Under the pieces are notes generated by a model, which worked only from the letters and a program-made list of their open reading frames with translations, was not told where the DNA came from and did not search any database. Source: Protonemura montana (lineage: Eukaryota > Arthropoda > Insecta > Plecoptera > Nemouridae). From it: a stretch of 64,000 bases of DNA. This document shows, one piece after another, positions 11,857 to 25,400 of this stretch. The DNA is taken from positions 21,801,225 through 21,865,224 of the forward strand of contig OX387606.1 of the NCBI GenBank assembly GCA_947568835.1. The letters are read 5' to 3'. A program made the translations under genes and the position numbers. Within the stretch, counting starts at the first letter, position 1, and each line of letters starts with the position of its first letter.

Positions 11857-13524
11857 ATGTCGGAAGCAGGTGGAAGTAACAGTAATTTTGGACAGAAGCG
11901 AAATAATAATAAAGATAGCGGAGGCGCTTTCAGTGACAAGAAGCCCTTTAACAAAAAGAAATGGAGGACCGACCACTACAGCTTCAAGTCCAAATGTAAG
12001 CAAAGTTCATAACCTGTAACAAAATGTATTTCTTGGTCAAGTTCTTTTGATTTCAGGTCAAATTTGAAAGCAATGATGTGAGCATTCAGTGTACAGCTTT
12101 TAAAGCCTTTGCACCAAAATATAAATCTACAACCATCTTCCCCAAACCATCAAGAACTGGTCGGTCCTCACAGACCTCGTTCTACTCCTGCCTTAAATCT
12201 TTTCATATCATGGACCCTTTTACAACTTTTCAGAAGACATCACATCAGCTCATCAATATTCTCTCCCTGTTTCAAACACAAATAACCATGTGTAGCAGTC
12301 ACTTTTTTCAGTTTTCAGTTCTTCACCCATTTTGGTTCGAAGGTACAAGCAGAGATACAAGACTCGAGAAGAACGGGTCTATGATTTACTTATACTGTCA
12401 CCATAGAAAAAATACGTAAACTTTTTTTCTATGCTGTTCTTCACAAAGGAATTTTTTGTTCTCCTTGTGATCTTTCCACAAACCCCCCTCTCTTGGCATT
12501 GACTTTTTTTGCAGTCACCTTTTCAGACAGATAGGTATGCTACAAAAATTGGCTCCCTCAATGCATTAATTTATTTTGGCTGTAGTTTTATACCATAATG
12601 CAGCAAAATTATTTGCCTTTTCAAGCAATTTAAAGTGGCTCTTCTTGGTGCAAGTGGTTCGTGGTCCGTCATCTATCAGTCATAACGCACCACCTTTCAT
12701 ACATGTCTCAAATCATTCCTCGTCCAAAATACCTCTTCTACATTGGGCTGAACTCTGCCTACTGATCATTACAAAATGCTGAACTACTTAAACTTTGTAT
12801 GCCCTACTTTATTTTAGACCATTATCCTGTAAGCTCACATCCCGTATTTGTTTGTAGCATGAATAGGAGAGGTCGTGTAGCGTTCTGGTCTAATGGCATC
12901 GGCTAATTGCATACTCCTCTGTTTCAGTGGACGAACATGTCGAGCATCGCAAGAAATCACTGATACGCAATTATCACAAGACTTTGCTGAAAGAGGACAA
13001 AACAGCGGTGAACCCTGCCATTCGTTTAAATAAAGGCACACAACCAGGAACAACCGAGTATGTACAAAACCCAGTTCAAATAGTTGTTTTCGAAGCTAGT
13101 GCTAAGGTTAGATAAAGTAGACATGAGTTTAAAATATGAGCGTGTACTTGTCTTCTTGTATCTCTCTTGACGGCTGGTGGCCAGAATCTAGAACTACCGT
13201 AATTTATTGGACTTTTCACCGGAACTACCTCTAACCAGTGCTACCCTCGATGTTTCCAGCGTCAAGAAGCAGCGATTCATCGAGTGTGAGGAAGCCAAGG
13301 CCATCTACCACAGGAAGCTCAACAATATGAAGAAGCAGCACAAGGAGCGATTGAAACAACGCAGCAAGGAGTGTGATAAGATTGCGGCCAGTCGAGCTAA
13401 ACGCACGGAACGCTTCAAGAAAGTGTCGGCCAAGACTAAACACGGCCAGCCGGTCATGAAGGGACGGCTGCAGCTTATGCTGCAGGAGATCGAGGACAAG
13501 ATTGGCCAGGGGACGTGGAAGTGA
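11857..13524 (+). CDS. CCDC59: FYV7/CCDC59 (TAP26) family rRNA-processing protein
   Basis: Three exons: 11857-11995, 12928-13057 and 13260-13524. Phases 1 and 2 agree, giving 177 aa, between yeast Fyv7 and human CCDC59 in length. The N-terminus is low-complexity and basic (S, G, N and K rich). The middle, HVEHRKKSLIRNYHKTLLKE, matches the basic helical motif before the coiled coil in the family. The C-terminal half is a highly charged helix ending TKHGQPVMKGRLQLMLQEIE, which parallels the family C-terminal block (TKKGQPxxxxQMxxLLxKI). Family members act in small-subunit ribosome biogenesis in the nucleolus; human CCDC59 was also reported as a TTF-1 partner. The exon 3 acceptor (GATGTTTCCAG) was chosen on phase. 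An alternative upstream extension is open for about 50 bp but breaks the phase. Confidence 0.82.
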
Positions 13525-13578
13525 ACCTCATTCGGAGAGTCTCCGCACTGATGTTGAAATGTATATTGGATAATCGTC

Positions 13579-13584
13579 AATAAA
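13579..13584 (+). terminator. poly(A) signal of the FYV7-like gene
   Basis: AATAAA lies 55 bp after the TGA stop, in a typical position for a short 3'UTR. Confidence 0.7.
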
Positions 13585-14089
13585 TTACTTCTAAACTGAT
13601 GGATTTAGCGGTCGAACAAAGATTCCGACACTGTCACTCCGAGTTTTAGGACATTTTATTTTGTAGAGTTTTGTTAAAAGGGACGGCTGCTAGCTCCATC
13701 GGGTGACCACCACTGTTACCATGTGTTGCCTGCTGGATTGCTCAGCAGAACGTTTAACATTGGCTCTGTAACTCTGACTATCTGTAAACTCAATGGTGGC
13801 ATATTGCTGACTGGCTTGGTTCAAACAGCACCTTTGTACATTACTTTATTGTGTCGTTCAGTAAATTGATTAAAAATCATTTTCATTGTTGTAGATTGCA
13901 TTTTTACTGTTAAGCTAATAAATAGTACATTCTAGCCCGTGAGAGGAAATACCGAGCCAGAGCCTTCTGTCTTTCCTTGGCTCTTTTGTAAGAAAACCGC
14001 TATATATTTTTCATTTTTTTTTCGCTAGAAAAACTGCAATTTGTATGTTAAATACAGGTGGGAGAAAAAATACTGAAACTATTTCCTTC

Positions 14090-14341
14090 ACTTCACCAAT
14101 TATCAGTTACAAACAATCTCGTCTTTTTCATTCTTTCAGTCACTCTTCTTGCTGCCTGTCTTTGTACCTTTTCCGATTTCTGATTTCTTATCCATACCGA
14201 GGCTCCATATTCTGTCACTGGTCTCACCAAAGCAAAATATGCATTTTCTTTTACTTCACTTCTTATTTCTCTTAACTGCCTCGTTACAAATTTAGTGTAC
14301 TTATGCCTCTTCTGGTCACCCTTTCCATTTGATCGTTCCAC
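14090..14341 (-). pseudogene. non-LTR reverse transcriptase fragment
   Basis: The minus-strand frame reads VKENAYFALVRPVTEYGASVW and then KVQRQAARRVTERM, the thumb-region block shared by CR1/Jockey/L2-type reverse transcriptases (LVRPxLEYxxxVW). Only about 80 residues remain, with a deletion after SVW. It is a 5'-truncated, dead fragment. Confidence 0.75.
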
Positions 14342-17300
14342 CCCACATTATTACAGATTAATGCAGATTATTGTATAGCTCTCTGGAATGGTATCTTCTC
14401 TCAGCTGACTTGCAGAGAGGGCATTTGATGAACCTTTGTAAGATACCGGACATAAAATTATACTGGGGAGAACCACTTACAGCTCATAAGGACATTAATA
14501 TTGTTCAAAGTGACTTGTTCATTACGCACATACCCGATTGATTACACAAGCAAAACTTGGTTTAGGATAAAGATTTTATATTATCTAAATATTTTTTTAA
14601 GTACTGGATTAGTTAGTTGATACGAAGTTTTCCTGGAAAGGTAGACCATGGGCCCATCTGGAGTTTTTGTTGGAACACTTTTTGAAGATTTTAAGTTTTT
14701 CTATATATTATCTCAGCAATAAAATATGGCTTGCACGAATCTTCTAGATTTACATGGGTGGGTTTGATGTTGCTAGGGCAACATTTCTTGGTGAAATTCG
14801 GAGAAGGTTGATTACAACCAAATAACCAAAATAAAATTTTTACATGCAACAAGCTGTGAAGGACTAAAAGCACATAAAATAAGTTACCTTCACATAGCGG
14901 CAACTGCATTTGGGTTTCCTATTGGGTTTCCTCCATTTTGAGCTCAACACTGCTACTGGAGACCTTCATTATTTATCTTTTGTTTGTTCTGCAAGAAGCT
15001 CAAGAGATTGAGTCATTTGTCCATCAGTATATAGGTACTCTCATTATATTTGGAGGAACATTCATTGTAATTTGTCAGGTAAACTCAGATGTGTCACTCT
15101 CAAAACAATGTGCGTAATTTATCAGGTACAAATTGCTCTGATGATACCAGAGACACTTTGCTGTGAAACAGATATTCTTTGCTCGACATCATGTTCTTGA
15201 TCTCTGTTTTTAAAATGCTTGGTGCAGGGGGTAAGTTCAAGCCCTTCACCTAGTTTTTCTGTGAAAGTATTTGCTTGCTCTGCATGAGATTCATTTTCAC
15301 AGATTTGCTGATATAACTGCCCAACAAAAGGAGAATCTGAGTGGAATGAGCTGGTTTGGTCCTAGCTGTTGCTGATTAGTTTGTTGGGTATCACTTGTAG
15401 GCAACGCACACTTGCCTTTTCCCTGTATTTTTTGCACATGTTGGGAATTGGTATAATTTTCCCTCGCCTTTTTTCATTTGAAAAAACTCCTGTGTTCTGA
15501 CAGCAGCGCAATCGCATCGCTAGACGGTTTGAGTCCTTTTACATACCTCTATGCTGTTAGTACTCAGATATTTTGACAAATAATCCGCATGGTACCTGCC
15601 GTTTACCTTAAAAAGGGAATCGAATGTCATTAGATTTAAAATTACCTCCTCATTTCCCTCTTTGGCTGCTTTCAATCCCTAAGAGACTCTGGATTCATGT
15701 CAACGAGAGAAAATGTGTGTCCTAGAATAGTGTCTTATTTTTTGGCAAATGGAACAGTGTATTCACATCCGGGCATTGTTGAACGTGATACCCGTTTGGT
15801 TGGGGGTGGTGTTTCACCTCTGTTTGAGTTAGGGATACGTATTTTTGCTATGTGTATATTTTTTGTTGGTGTATCATGACAACTGCCATGATATTTGTGA
15901 TGAAAATGTTGATACCGCAGAACGGGGTGATTCTGAACACTTTTGACATACTTCTATGAATAATTTGTACACTTCAATATTTATTCACTTTTTGTTTTCA
16001 GCAAAACTATTACTAGGATTTAGACTACAGAATGTGCTGAAAAGCAACTGAAAAAAAAATCCCGTGATATAGAAAAATATAAAAACCTCCGTGTGCAGAT
16101 TCACCCCGCGCTGGGGTGAATCCGAACAAATTACATTTTCAAGAATAACTACAGAACCATGAGACAAGGGGTGCATCTGAACACACCAATGGCTTCCCTG
16201 GAAAATTTTGTATTTATTTCATATACTGCATGCATGTATAAGTTGTTTTTTGAAAGTATATTACACATAATCGATATAAGCGTGTGAGATTTTTCATTAA
16301 ATCGTAAGGGTTGGAAGGTTTATCAAAGATAAAGCATCTTCCAAATGTTGGGCAGTATATTTTTATCAACAACAGTTTTAGCTTAGAGAAAATAATACGG
16401 GTATTATTTTCTCTAAGGTTTTAGGCTTGTAGGTTTGCATCTGGAACCATTTGAGGTTGTTACATTTGTTTGGTGGTGAGCCATTTAACCATCATTTCAT
16501 AGTCGTACACACATTAAAGTAGGTAGGTACCTACTCATTAGCATTGGAATAAAACTTCATGAATTCATATGCTAGACCTTAAAGTCTATTACCAACAATA
16601 TTACTAATTAATTATGCACATATTTACCTTAAATCTCTGCTTAAATATATAGGTGAACATAAAACATGGACCAAACACTTTGACTTCTCAACAGTTTTGA
16701 ACAGAGAAAATCAGGAAAGAGCTTGAGTTCAGATCAAAGACCGTAGGTTCAGATACACCCCAAACAAAACACCACGTGTCGAACTTTTCACTCCGGTGGT
16801 CATTTATAGAAATATTTTCGAATGTTTATAATGAATTGTATCGTATCTCAACAACTGGGAGAGTAGTCTCCATCCACTGAACCGTAGTGGTCGGTAAAGT
16901 AGTTTTCTACATACGCATTGAAGAATTTCGTCAGAACAAAGATAGTCACTTATTTAATTTCGCATTTGTTTATTTGCCGATTATGCCTGCACATTTATAC
17001 TTTTTTTTTAAATCAAAATTATATTAATTAAACTTTTGTTGATTTTTGGACAGCTTCTGTTAGCATGTTGATACTGTGATACTGTGAGAGATATTGAGCA
17101 ATGAAAAAATATTGTTCAGATTCACCCCGTTCATCGTCTCTTGCTTTGCACGTAGCAATCAATGTAATAAGGCCCTTTTCTGTTATATTATATTAGGAAC
17201 CTTCTCTCTGGTTAAAAATGCTAACTTGCAGAAGAAACATTTTCCAACATCTGTGGTGGAAATTATTTCTCTAGATTCTGTTCTAGAGGTGGAGGGCTCG

Positions 17301-18437
17301 CAGCTATCTCCTGTTTCCTCATAACATGGATCTAGTACGAGGAAGCATGCATTACTACATACCCATGTTGTATTGCTAGTTATTCCGTTTCGTAGGCGAT
17401 CATTTCACTTGCACAAATAAACAGCATGTTATTTATCATCATGTACTTTACATTCTTAATATTTGGGAACATTTTCAGTAATTATCAATAATATTCGTCG
17501 TCGTGCTTTGAATGTGGGTAGCAAACTAACTGGCAAGCCAGCAAACTAACCCTGCAAGCCATCGAAACCCATGTCAAGTGGATATACCTCGACAAATCTG
17601 TTCGCAGTCTTCTCGAAAATCATTATCTCGGATTCTGTAGATCCCTCAGCCTCTGCACGTGGTTGAAACAGAGCAGGGTATGGTTGATATATATACAAAT
17701 ATAATATATAAATATCATATATATATATTTATATGCTTTTTGTGGAAAAATCAAGAAACAGACCAAATTTACAGACAAAAAGCAATGAGCATAATATTTA
17801 GGTAAATGATATGAAATCACGTGCGGGCCTAACGTAGAACGCTAGTATGTATGCCAGTCAAAGTACACTACCGACATTACGCATGCTATTTGCCAGCCAG
17901 GCGCCGCGCCAAGAGTTTACCTCTCATTGGGAAAAGCAAAAATCTCGGTTGTTAACTTGGCGCGTCAACTACCAAAAAGTTAGATCTGCAGTCTTGTAGA
18001 CAATGAATTGAGCTATCTTTTCAAACTAGTTTTGTAACATTTGGCCAATATTTGGTCCGGCAGTAAGTGAAAAGTGTTTTGAGTTACTTTTTGACTCATA
18101 CCATAGATTTGTAAAAACTTTTTGACTTGATAAAAAGTGACTTGATTAAGACTTGACAAGACTTGATTAAAAACTTGATCGCTAGAATCAGAATGCATCG
18201 ATACCTAGGTTTATGTAGAAACTAGACGTTTTTATCTCTAAAAATGTACCTACTACTTATTACATTTTAAAGAATTTTTCATTTTTCAAGAAATTTTGAC
18301 TTAGGCAATTTTTTCCAATGGAAATATATTGTCCGGATTTGTGGCAATAGTTGTGTCATGGTGTTAGGCAAATAAAGTAAAAATGTCAGCTTTATATCAC
18401 ACTGAATATGGACACGCCCCTTTTTACCGTCGATGTT
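14342..18437. other. gene-free AT-rich intergenic region
   Basis: No exon with convincing splice sites and family similarity is visible here. The notable content is the repeated motif GGGGTGNATCTGAAC between 15924 and 17128 and a short AT-microsatellite stretch near 17680-17735. Confidence 0.5.
15924..17128. repeat. six dispersed copies of a 15-bp motif GGGGTGNATCTGAAC
   Basis: Forward copies start at 15924, 16113 and 16168; reverse copies lie at about 16095-16107, 16747-16761 and 17114-17128. The 16095/16113 pair forms a 10-bp-stem palindrome (GATTCACCCC, 5-bp loop, GGGGTGAATC). The copies lie in otherwise unrelated sequence. Confidence 0.55.
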
Positions 18438-19265
18438 TAATAATAATAATATTAATAATAATATTTATTTATTCTCATACTTAGGCATGGTACATGCTTC
18501 ATGATTGCCGGTTGTATTGTGTCCGGCTAGAGTTAGCTGCGTTATTTACAGGACTAGTTGTAAATTCCTTTGCGTTCTTGGAGAAGGGGGACATGACCAT
18601 GGCAGGGAGTTCGTTCCACAGCCGTATTCCATCTGCCACCAGCGAGAACTTCCCAACTTCGGTTCTTGGTTGGATCGTCTGGATCAGTCTGGATCTTCCG
18701 AGTGTGGTCGTTTCGGCCAATGTAGGTAGGCTCGCGGAGCATCTCGCCTATCTCCCTCCAGGCTTCCTCGTGGATGACGGATCGGTATATTGCAGTGACG
18801 GCCTCGAGGTAGCCCTGCGCTGTTCTAGGCTTTCCCAGTTGAGCGTCTTGATCAACTCGGTCGGGCCCGGGGAGATCCCGAAGGAGTTTTCGACATACCG
18901 AGCACCTTTACAATCTGTGGTTGCACCATAATGAGTTTGTAGATATTTGCTGTCGTGTACGGGCTATGCTAGAACAGTACTCTAGTTGTGGCCTGACTAG
19001 GGTTAGGAATGCCAGTTCTTTGGCCTTTTGGGTTGCACCTTTCAGGTTTCTCATCACAAACTGGAGGGTTCTGTTGGCTTTCTTGGTTGTAACATCAATG
19101 TGGTTGTTCCAGTTCAGGTTTTCTGACAGCCAGACCCCAAGGTATTTAGCGTGTCTGCTGTTTTCGATGGCGTGGCCGTCTAATTGGTAGATATTGTTAG
19201 TTTTCTTTTTTCTGGTACAGAATAAGACTTTATTGGTCTTGCTTATGTTTATTTTAATTTAATTT
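18438..19265 (-). mobile_element. 5'-truncated non-LTR retrotransposon, 3' end
   Basis: Minus-strand translation shows GVWLSENLNWNNHIDVTTK, then a LVRPQLEYCS-like block, then FSLVADGIRLWNELPAMV, the order found at the C-terminus of CR1/Jockey/L2-type reverse transcriptases. The 3' end (plus strand 18438-18475) is an ATT-type microsatellite tail. Frameshifts break the frame. It is the same class as the copy in PIWI intron 12 but a different family member. Confidence 0.8.
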
Positions 19266-21655
19266 TAATTTATCTCGACTAACAGTGAATATTTTTCTTC
19301 CAAAGTGTAGCCAAGAGAATACCCACAGAGTTAATTAAGATTTACTGAAATTTTGAGCAAGATCGTGCGATTGGTTCTCGATTTGGTATTTGTAAATTTG
19401 TTAGAAGTAATTGAAAAGTCAGTTACTTGATATCAAATCTCAGGCCTCTCGTTTGGTGGCAGTGACTTCAGCCTCTTCAAGTGCAGGTAGAAACAGAAGG
19501 AAGGGTACGCAGTTCTAGATGTTGACTCTACTGCAGGTAATTCACGGAATCAATATACATTGACTCGTTTGACACCTCGGCTCGGAGTCGGTCAAAGAAT
19601 CATAATCCATGTGCTACCCTGACACCCTATCTATTGTCTTTGACCCTGACATGCCGACAAAAAGAGACATGTTTCGAAGAGGCTTTGCAATTAGCGAATT
19701 CTCTGCTGTTGTTGTAGTCGTTCGTTGCGGTTTTTGAGCCGACATCGATCATTACTATTTTTTTCCCCTTGATTTAGGGGCCTAAAATACCCCCAAGTAT
19801 AAGTAATGTAAATGAAGTAATGTGTAGACGATAGTAAAATAAGTAATGTAGTATTCGTAAATAATGTAATAATTGCACTTTGTAGAGAATGATAATTTTC
19901 CATCAGAGATTGTCAATACTTCCTATCAAAGTAGCTTACGCCGTAAACAACTTGCATCTCCTGAAATAATGCGAAACCCCGAAATGAAACTTGACTAGCT
20001 TTTTTACACCTTGTTTATAAAAACCGAACGGTTTGATGAGTTGGAGTCAGTCTGGGTCAGGTAAGGTCACATTTCATACGCAAACGTATTTCTTATTACT
20101 AATAATGTACTGAAAGATCGAAATGATAAGGCATCATGATTATAACGTCCGAGTCCGAGAACCCCTAGTCGAAAAAGTGCGTCGTTAAACACTGGTATCA
20201 ATCTAGCCGTCGATGGATATTCTGCGTTCTTGTGTATTTGCCATGCACTTGTACTTTCTGTTTCTTCGTTGTTTTACGCAGGCACGTGTATGGAACAGCT
20301 GCAACAATGCAGACGAATGAGATTCCTCGAAATGATCGGACTTTCCTTTGAAATCCGCTCTAGTATTACCTCGTCGCGCAGCAGCTCTTCGCGATAGCCG
20401 TAGTTTCGCTGGAGGAGCTAATGGACTTCTAAGAAATGCGTTGCGCTACCTAAATAAACATTCGAGTCTCCAGACAAAGCAACCAACTCTCAACGCTAGC
20501 AGAACGAACAATTATTACGTGTATTTGATTCATTAGGATATGCAATCCGGATGAAATTAATAATTTGTCAACGAAAACTTGTAGCGACGGTTACATGTAG
20601 TAGCCGATGTTTCAATCCCCGCCTTATCTTCTAAATTCGTACCGCCGAACAAAGCAACACACATAGAAACTCGCCTGTAGGAAGTTTTGAGTTTTGTCCA
20701 TTGTATTGTATTTATTTTGCTGTGTACAGGTACATCATATTTGTATGAGCTTTTTATAATAATTCTATAATATAGTAATAATAGTAATGATAATAATAAT
20801 AATAATGATAATAATAAGAATAGTGTATAATATTGAGCACAATAGCGACTCCGGCCTGCTGTATAGCCATTGAGTACACTCAACACCCAACGGTTTAGCG
20901 CAATACATTTTCACGTACTCTGATCGACATTTATATCATTATACGATCATCGTGATTGCATCTTGATTGCTAGATTGCTGTAAAACGTCGGTGTCAAACT
21001 TCAAACGAAGCCTTGCTCAGGTGCGAATTTGTTTATTTGTCTGCTGTTCAATCCTGTAGAATATCGAGTAAACTTTGAAAAGTTTTGGGGTTGCTCAAAA
21101 AGTAAAGTTTTGGGTTTCGCAACCTGTCTTAGGTATACGGCGATTGATCTTGGTAGACCGTTGCCAAGTAGAATCACCATATCCCAAGGAAATAGATGCA
21201 TCGAAGTGCTTTTGCCATCCAAGATGCAGCAATTTAAAGTCAGGACGCAGCACATGACCGGTGCCAGTCTTGTTTGTACTAAGATGATATTATGCGTTAT
21301 TTAATTCTCCCATTTGTTCTTTCTAACCCCATCTCCAACCAGTTATTTGTGTACCTACTTGGGTTCAATTCGATAGGTAATTATCTCTCGCGGATAGGTA
21401 GTTACTAGTTTAGTCTAATCATTCTGAACATGTTAATTGTTGAAGGATGGTAGCGATCATTGAAAAGTATCTGACCATGCAACTGCAAAGAAAGAAATAC
21501 ATAATTTATTTAAAAAATTGCTAGGATTGAAGGATTCGCTGATATATTTGACACGTACCATCATTCCATGATTGTGTGTCCAGAGATGGCTCCGGGGTTT
21601 CAGTAAAGAAAGCAAGGAAACTTTGTCCATATAAACGAGCACACATAATTGGTGG
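19266..21655. other. gene-free intergenic region upstream of PIWI
   Basis: AT-rich DNA with an AAT microsatellite near 20783-20818. I see no exon, RNA gene or complete mobile element that I can defend. Confidence 0.4.
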
Positions 21656-21659
21656 GAAA

Positions 21660-21826
21660 TGGTCACGTGTAACAAAACGAGTGCGGTGATTGGTTACTGC
21701 TAGGAGACCAGCGTGACCTGCTCTCGGCACGTGCACAGCCGACCAGAGTCACTCTTCGTCAGCGACTGGTGGAGGTAGGACGTCTGACGAATTTGTTCGA
21801 GTTTTGCTGTGTGCTTCGTAAATAAA
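21660..21826 (+). promoter_or_regulatory. probable PIWI promoter and first (5'UTR) exon
   Basis: An inverted CCAAT box (ATTGG at 21689-21693) and two CACGTG E-boxes (near 21663 and 21728) precede a segment ending AATAAA|GTAAGT, a strong donor at 21826/21827. The matching acceptor ATGTTCCAG ends at 22408, 7 bp before the PIWI start codon. The transcription start is presumably near 21750, but it is inferred. Confidence 0.45.
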
Positions 21827-21969
21827 GTAAGTTCTTACGTTTAACTTCATTCTATTGTAAGCTACAAGATATCAATCTATCAATGCTGTACATTCTGGAT
21901 ATTCCTAAATGTGGTATTCTCTATTCTGAAAATCGCAGTGTGAATTCTTGTATCATGATTTAATCACGA

Positions 21970-22275
21970 TTAAGCGTCTGCCGTGGGGTACAGTGGCAAA
22001 GAGGTATTTTTGGCAATAACCTGAAACAGATAAGGATCTGTATTCCCAGTCGTTGATAGACTTTCGGCGGACCGTACCGACGCTGCTTTTCCAATTGGGC
22101 GTTTATTTGGGCTTGTTACGAAATACCATTTTGCATTTGTGGGAAATGCTTTCGTTTTAAATCGCTTTTTTCTTTCGACCTTTTTTTGAATATCGCGTAA
22201 GTTTTTTCTCCCTAGTAATTTATTTGAAACCAATTCCGCGCGTGCGATTGCGATGCCTTCTTCCCAGCGGGACAT
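21970..22275 (-). CDS. hypothetical 101-aa basic protein, antisense in PIWI 5'UTR intron
   Basis: This single-exon frame begins MSRWEEGIAIARAELVSNKL and ends LPLYPTADA before a TAA stop. It is basic and has balanced composition with no low-complexity tracts, which is unusual for a chance frame in AT-rich DNA. It shows no transmembrane segment, signal peptide or recognised motif. It lies entirely inside the inferred first PIWI intron on the opposite strand. I do not recognise the family. It may be a real small gene sharing the PIWI promoter region, or chance. Confidence 0.35.
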   Translation of the reverse strand: MSRWEEGIAIARAELVSNKLLGRKNLRDIQKKVERKKRFKTKAFPTNAKWYFVTSPNKRPIGKAASVRSAESLSTTGNTDPYLFQVIAKNTSLPLYPTADA

Positions 22276-22415
22276 CGTTGGATAGGTAGAATTGTAATTT
22301 ATAGTATCTTATTGGTCGAATTGTATCTTAGATAGCAATTATAAATAGGTTGGTTTGTTGGCAAGGGTGGGTCCTTCTATTACTGAAAGATTTCCTCTAA
22401 TGTTCCAGCTACGCT

Positions 22416-25400
22416 ATGTCTGCACCTGGGTCTGGTAGGGCGATGGGAAGATCCCGAGGGCGAGCTAAAACCGTGGTTACGGCAGGAGAGCAGAAACCTG
22501 CGGGTCCTGGACAAGCCCCTCGACAAGCCCCTCGACAAGCCCAAGCCCAAGCCAAGGTAAGATCATCTAATTTTACTAGCCAGTTCTATGTGTTTCTTGC
22601 TGTTGTGAAACCTTGCTACTGTGCTTCAAATTTTACAAAGCTTTGAAGAAAGACAAATCAATTTTTGGGTAGTGGCCTGCATTTCTTCTTACTGAGTAGC
22701 TTAAATAAATCCACCAAGAAGTTCCAGATTTTTTTACAGACTTCATTGTTTCCTTGTTATATTCTGAAGTGTTTGCATCTTTCAAGTTCTCTTTTGTGAC
22801 TTTTTGGATGCAGCACTAAGTTTCAAAGAAACACTAGCACCCCTAAGTTTTCATGATAAACTATGTACAATTTGAACTTTGCTCTTGTGCTTAAAGTGGT
22901 TTATTGCTGAAGCATATAGAAGTCACAAAGGAGAACTTAATAGGTACAAGCTTTGCTTATTCCATCAGAGCCAGGCTTCTAGCTAACCCAATATCTTGTC
23001 TATGATGCTACATGGTGGGTGCTGTGGTTTGATGACATTTTCCCGATTGTACCTTGTTCCAGCCGTTTGAAGGGGAGAGGGCGGTCCAGAAGGTAACACA
23101 AGCTGTCGCCGGCCTGGCGCTTCACGGCTGTGAGTCCATTAGCAATTCAATCTTAAATTACTGTTTGGTTTGGTAAAGTTGCTGGTCCTCTTGAGATCAC
23201 CGATGTTAAGCAACAAACACTGCGCTGGGTCAGGTATTGGACTGGTCATTACTGAATGGTTTGGCAGGCTAAAAACACTGGTCCTCGTGAGATCACCGAC
23301 GTTAAGCAACACTGCGCTGAGTCAGGTATTGGATGGGTGACCATCATACTCGAACCAGTTCAGCCTGGGAAAGAGGTTGGAGGGATGAAAGTTAGTACAG
23401 CAACTTCACTTGCCTTGCTTTTCAACCCCCGTCAGCATGGATTTGTAGAGCACGTTGTACTGGCCTTCGGAAGGGGTTTGAAGGCAGTGGTCCACTTAAT
23501 GCTCCGTTGGGAGTAGGCTTTGAGCCGACACCAGGTAACTGGTTTTATGTCCATTGTCTTAGCATGTGAGCCGGGTTTCATTTGTTTCAGCATGACACAT
23601 GTATATGTTTGTTTTTGTTGTGTGTTCCAGCCTCCAGCGGAGAGGCGCTGGGCCGCGGAGCCGTGCGCGGCCGGCGCACTGCGGAGATCTGCACGCTCCG
23701 CACCAAACCGGAGACCCTCAACTCCAAAAAAGGTGAGTTGCAACCCTGGCTTGATCGCCCCTTCACGGCACCCTGCTGTGGCCTGGGTGGGGAGAGAATG
23801 GCCCGTTGGTACACATCCAGCAATACCACTGATTGCCATGGAGAGACTTAAAAGCTAAGACTGCCATCTTGAGAGACCCTGATTTTGAGTTATCTCAAAA
23901 AGACTGCTATATTAAGTGCTATGACCAGTAATTTTCACGATGTTTCAATAACTCTTCCATTAGCACTGAAATTGTAGGGACACCTCAGATTTAGGGACTC
24001 CTACCTGGTGCACTTCTAGATTCAACGGGAGAAGAGCATTGCCATGGAGACAACACTGTTAGTAAAAACTCATACTTCATACAATTTTATCCTCAATACA
24101 ATCAGCTTAGTTAAGGTAGGAATCTGAGCTAGACAAGAAAAATTTGTTACCGAACTGGGATACGAATCCGGGTCCTTCCAATTGCCGGTTGAGTGCCCCA
24201 TTGAGCTATCCGGGCAGACAGATTACAGCTTTGCAGGGTAGCACAAGGGATCCGGACGAGGGGAAAGATACCGATCTGACTCCTATGAATTTTTACTTAC
24301 CACCTTTTGGATGCTAGTTACCTTGCAATCGTGCAGTCACGCTTGTGATAAGAACCAAATAAATTAACAACCGCTCCGTTGCAGGAACGTCTGGGAGGCA
24401 CGTGATGTTGACGGCCAACTACTACAAGCTGGAGACGATGCCCAACTGGTGTCTGTACCAGTACCGCGTGGACTTCTCACCTGAGGAGGACCGCACTATG
24501 GTCCGCAAGGGACTTCTACGTCACCACAAGGAGTTGCTGGGAGGGTACATCTTCGATGGCACCATGCTTTTCACTTCCACCCGCATTGCGACCGAGGTTT
24601 GAATTGCTTTCTGTTTCTCCTTTCTGTGTCTCTAGATTTGACTAAAAAATTACGAAGGCCAGCGATTGAGACATTCCCCGAAAATTTTTCGGCAATTGCC
24701 TGACAGCAGCGGATAAGTTGTAGCTAGCTTTAAATGTATATATCCTAGATTTTCTGAGGTATGCCAGAGTAATTCCAAGTTAATAAAAAATGTTGAATTT
24801 AACTTCATTTGCCACCCAGACCTCTAATAGCCTAGATAGCGGTTGCCATGGCGAGACTTAAAAGACAAGGCCGCCATCTTGAGAGTCCCTAATTTAGAGT
24901 TGCGCTACTTTAAGTGTTTTTAATGGTTGTTTATTAATTATTAAAAATTTGGGACACACTGACATTATCTGGTAGTTGCTAGGTGATGTGTACATTTGAT
25001 TGGTGATATGTACATTTGATTGGTGATATGTACATTTATATTTGTTAGCTGGCGATGACTTATTAGCTTTAACTTTACACTGCTAGGTAACAGTTTCGAT
25101 TTCATCTGGGAATGTCACCATTGCTGGGTTTAGTAACTCAATTTCATAAGTTTTTGCAGCTTTCATAATTTTCATCACTTGTATGGTCAACATCGGTTGA
25201 AGAAATGTTTGAATAACTCTCACATTAGCATTAGAAACATGTGATACCTTCGATAGAGGGACTGCTACCGGTTGCACCCCCGGTAATGAGAGCGCTTGGC
25301 CCTTGCAGCCGACCGAGTTGTTCTCCAAGCGTACAACCGATGACGAGAATGTGCGTATCACGATCCGATTGGTCGGTGACCTTGCCGAGGGCGACGCCCA

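Noticed and set aside
13207-13259. 5' extension of FYV7 exon 3 (MDFSPELPLTSATLD)
   Set aside because: It breaks phase with exon 2, and a good acceptor TGTTTCCAG at 13259 fits the phase.
18494-18931. 145-codon plus-strand frame
   Set aside because: It is opposite the LINE reverse-transcriptase remnant, which explains the GC-rich open stretch.
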